DNA of 5,304 bases from NCBI GenBank assembly GCA_945829445.1, contig CALZUY010000140.1:1-5304 (forward strand), given 5' to 3'. The translations under genes were made by a program, and so were the position numbers. Positions 5,230-5,304 of this stretch are shown one piece after another. How positions within the stretch are numbered: position 1 is the first letter of the stretch; every line of letters begins with the position of its first letter. The notes beneath the pieces are model-generated. The model was not told the DNA's origin. It saw nothing but the letters and a program-made list of their open reading frames with translations, and did no database searches. The stretch is from Butyricicoccus_A sp945486175 (GTDB taxonomy: Bacteria; Bacillota; Clostridia; Oscillospirales; Butyricicoccaceae).

Positions 5230-5304
5230 AGCGGAAAATTGATACGAAAACAGAATAAAATCGGTCTTATCAGAGGCGAAAACTGACTGAAACAGTCGGA
5301 AAAT
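5230..5304. other. Unassigned sequence after the recombinase break
   Basis: These 75 bases do not continue the recombinase convincingly in any plus frame. GACTG-AAA-CAGTC (5284-5296) is a small hairpin. On the minus strand the interval stays open from the window edge leftward through the junction. It could be the start of another inserted element or decayed recombinase sequence; it is too short to tell. Confidence 0.35.

Overview
The window looks like chromosomal DNA of a moderate-GC Firmicute, most likely a gut-type Clostridia. This is inferred from strong AAGGAGG-type ribosome sites before most genes, compact stem-loop terminators, a MerR/iron-dependent alcohol dehydrogenase pair, and a serine recombinase of the kind common in Clostridia mobile elements. 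Genus cannot be decided from the sequence alone.

Layout, left to right. (1) 24-806: a ZIP/GufA-type metal transporter closed by a clean intrinsic terminator (855-904). (2) 1057-1776: a stand-alone RibD C-terminal/dihydrofolate-reductase-like NADPH reductase, followed by a long inverted repeat (1817-1869) that probably terminates transcription. (3) 1888-2966: an extended -10 promoter, a short leader reading frame that appears split by a one-base frame change, and an EamA/DMT transporter whose ribosome site lies inside the end of that leader frame. A bidirectional terminator (2998-3046) separates it from the next, convergent gene. (4) 3058-4767: a divergent pair, a MerR-family regulator (minus strand) and a YqhD/BdhA-type iron-dependent alcohol dehydrogenase (plus strand). 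Between them is a textbook MerR promoter with a 19-bp spacer and a perfect 19-bp dyad, plus a second, imperfect copy of the dyad 26 bp away. (5) 4768-5304: apparently the edge of a mobile element. It holds a long hairpin, a 38-codon gene with a TTG start, and the first 53 codons of a large serine recombinase that breaks off before the rest of its catalytic domain.

The one clear regulatory system is region 4. The regulator keeps a cysteine at the position of the AdhR/NmlR sensor cysteine, and the enzyme is an aldehyde-reducing ADH type, so an electrophile/aldehyde-responsive detoxification switch is the simplest reading. The other genes look like single-gene units of general metabolism and transport. 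No CRISPR array, tRNA, rRNA or recognisable riboswitch was seen. I found no convincing undescribed multi-gene system. The items most worth a second look are the two-site operator, the split leader ORF before the EamA gene, and the broken recombinase at the right end.
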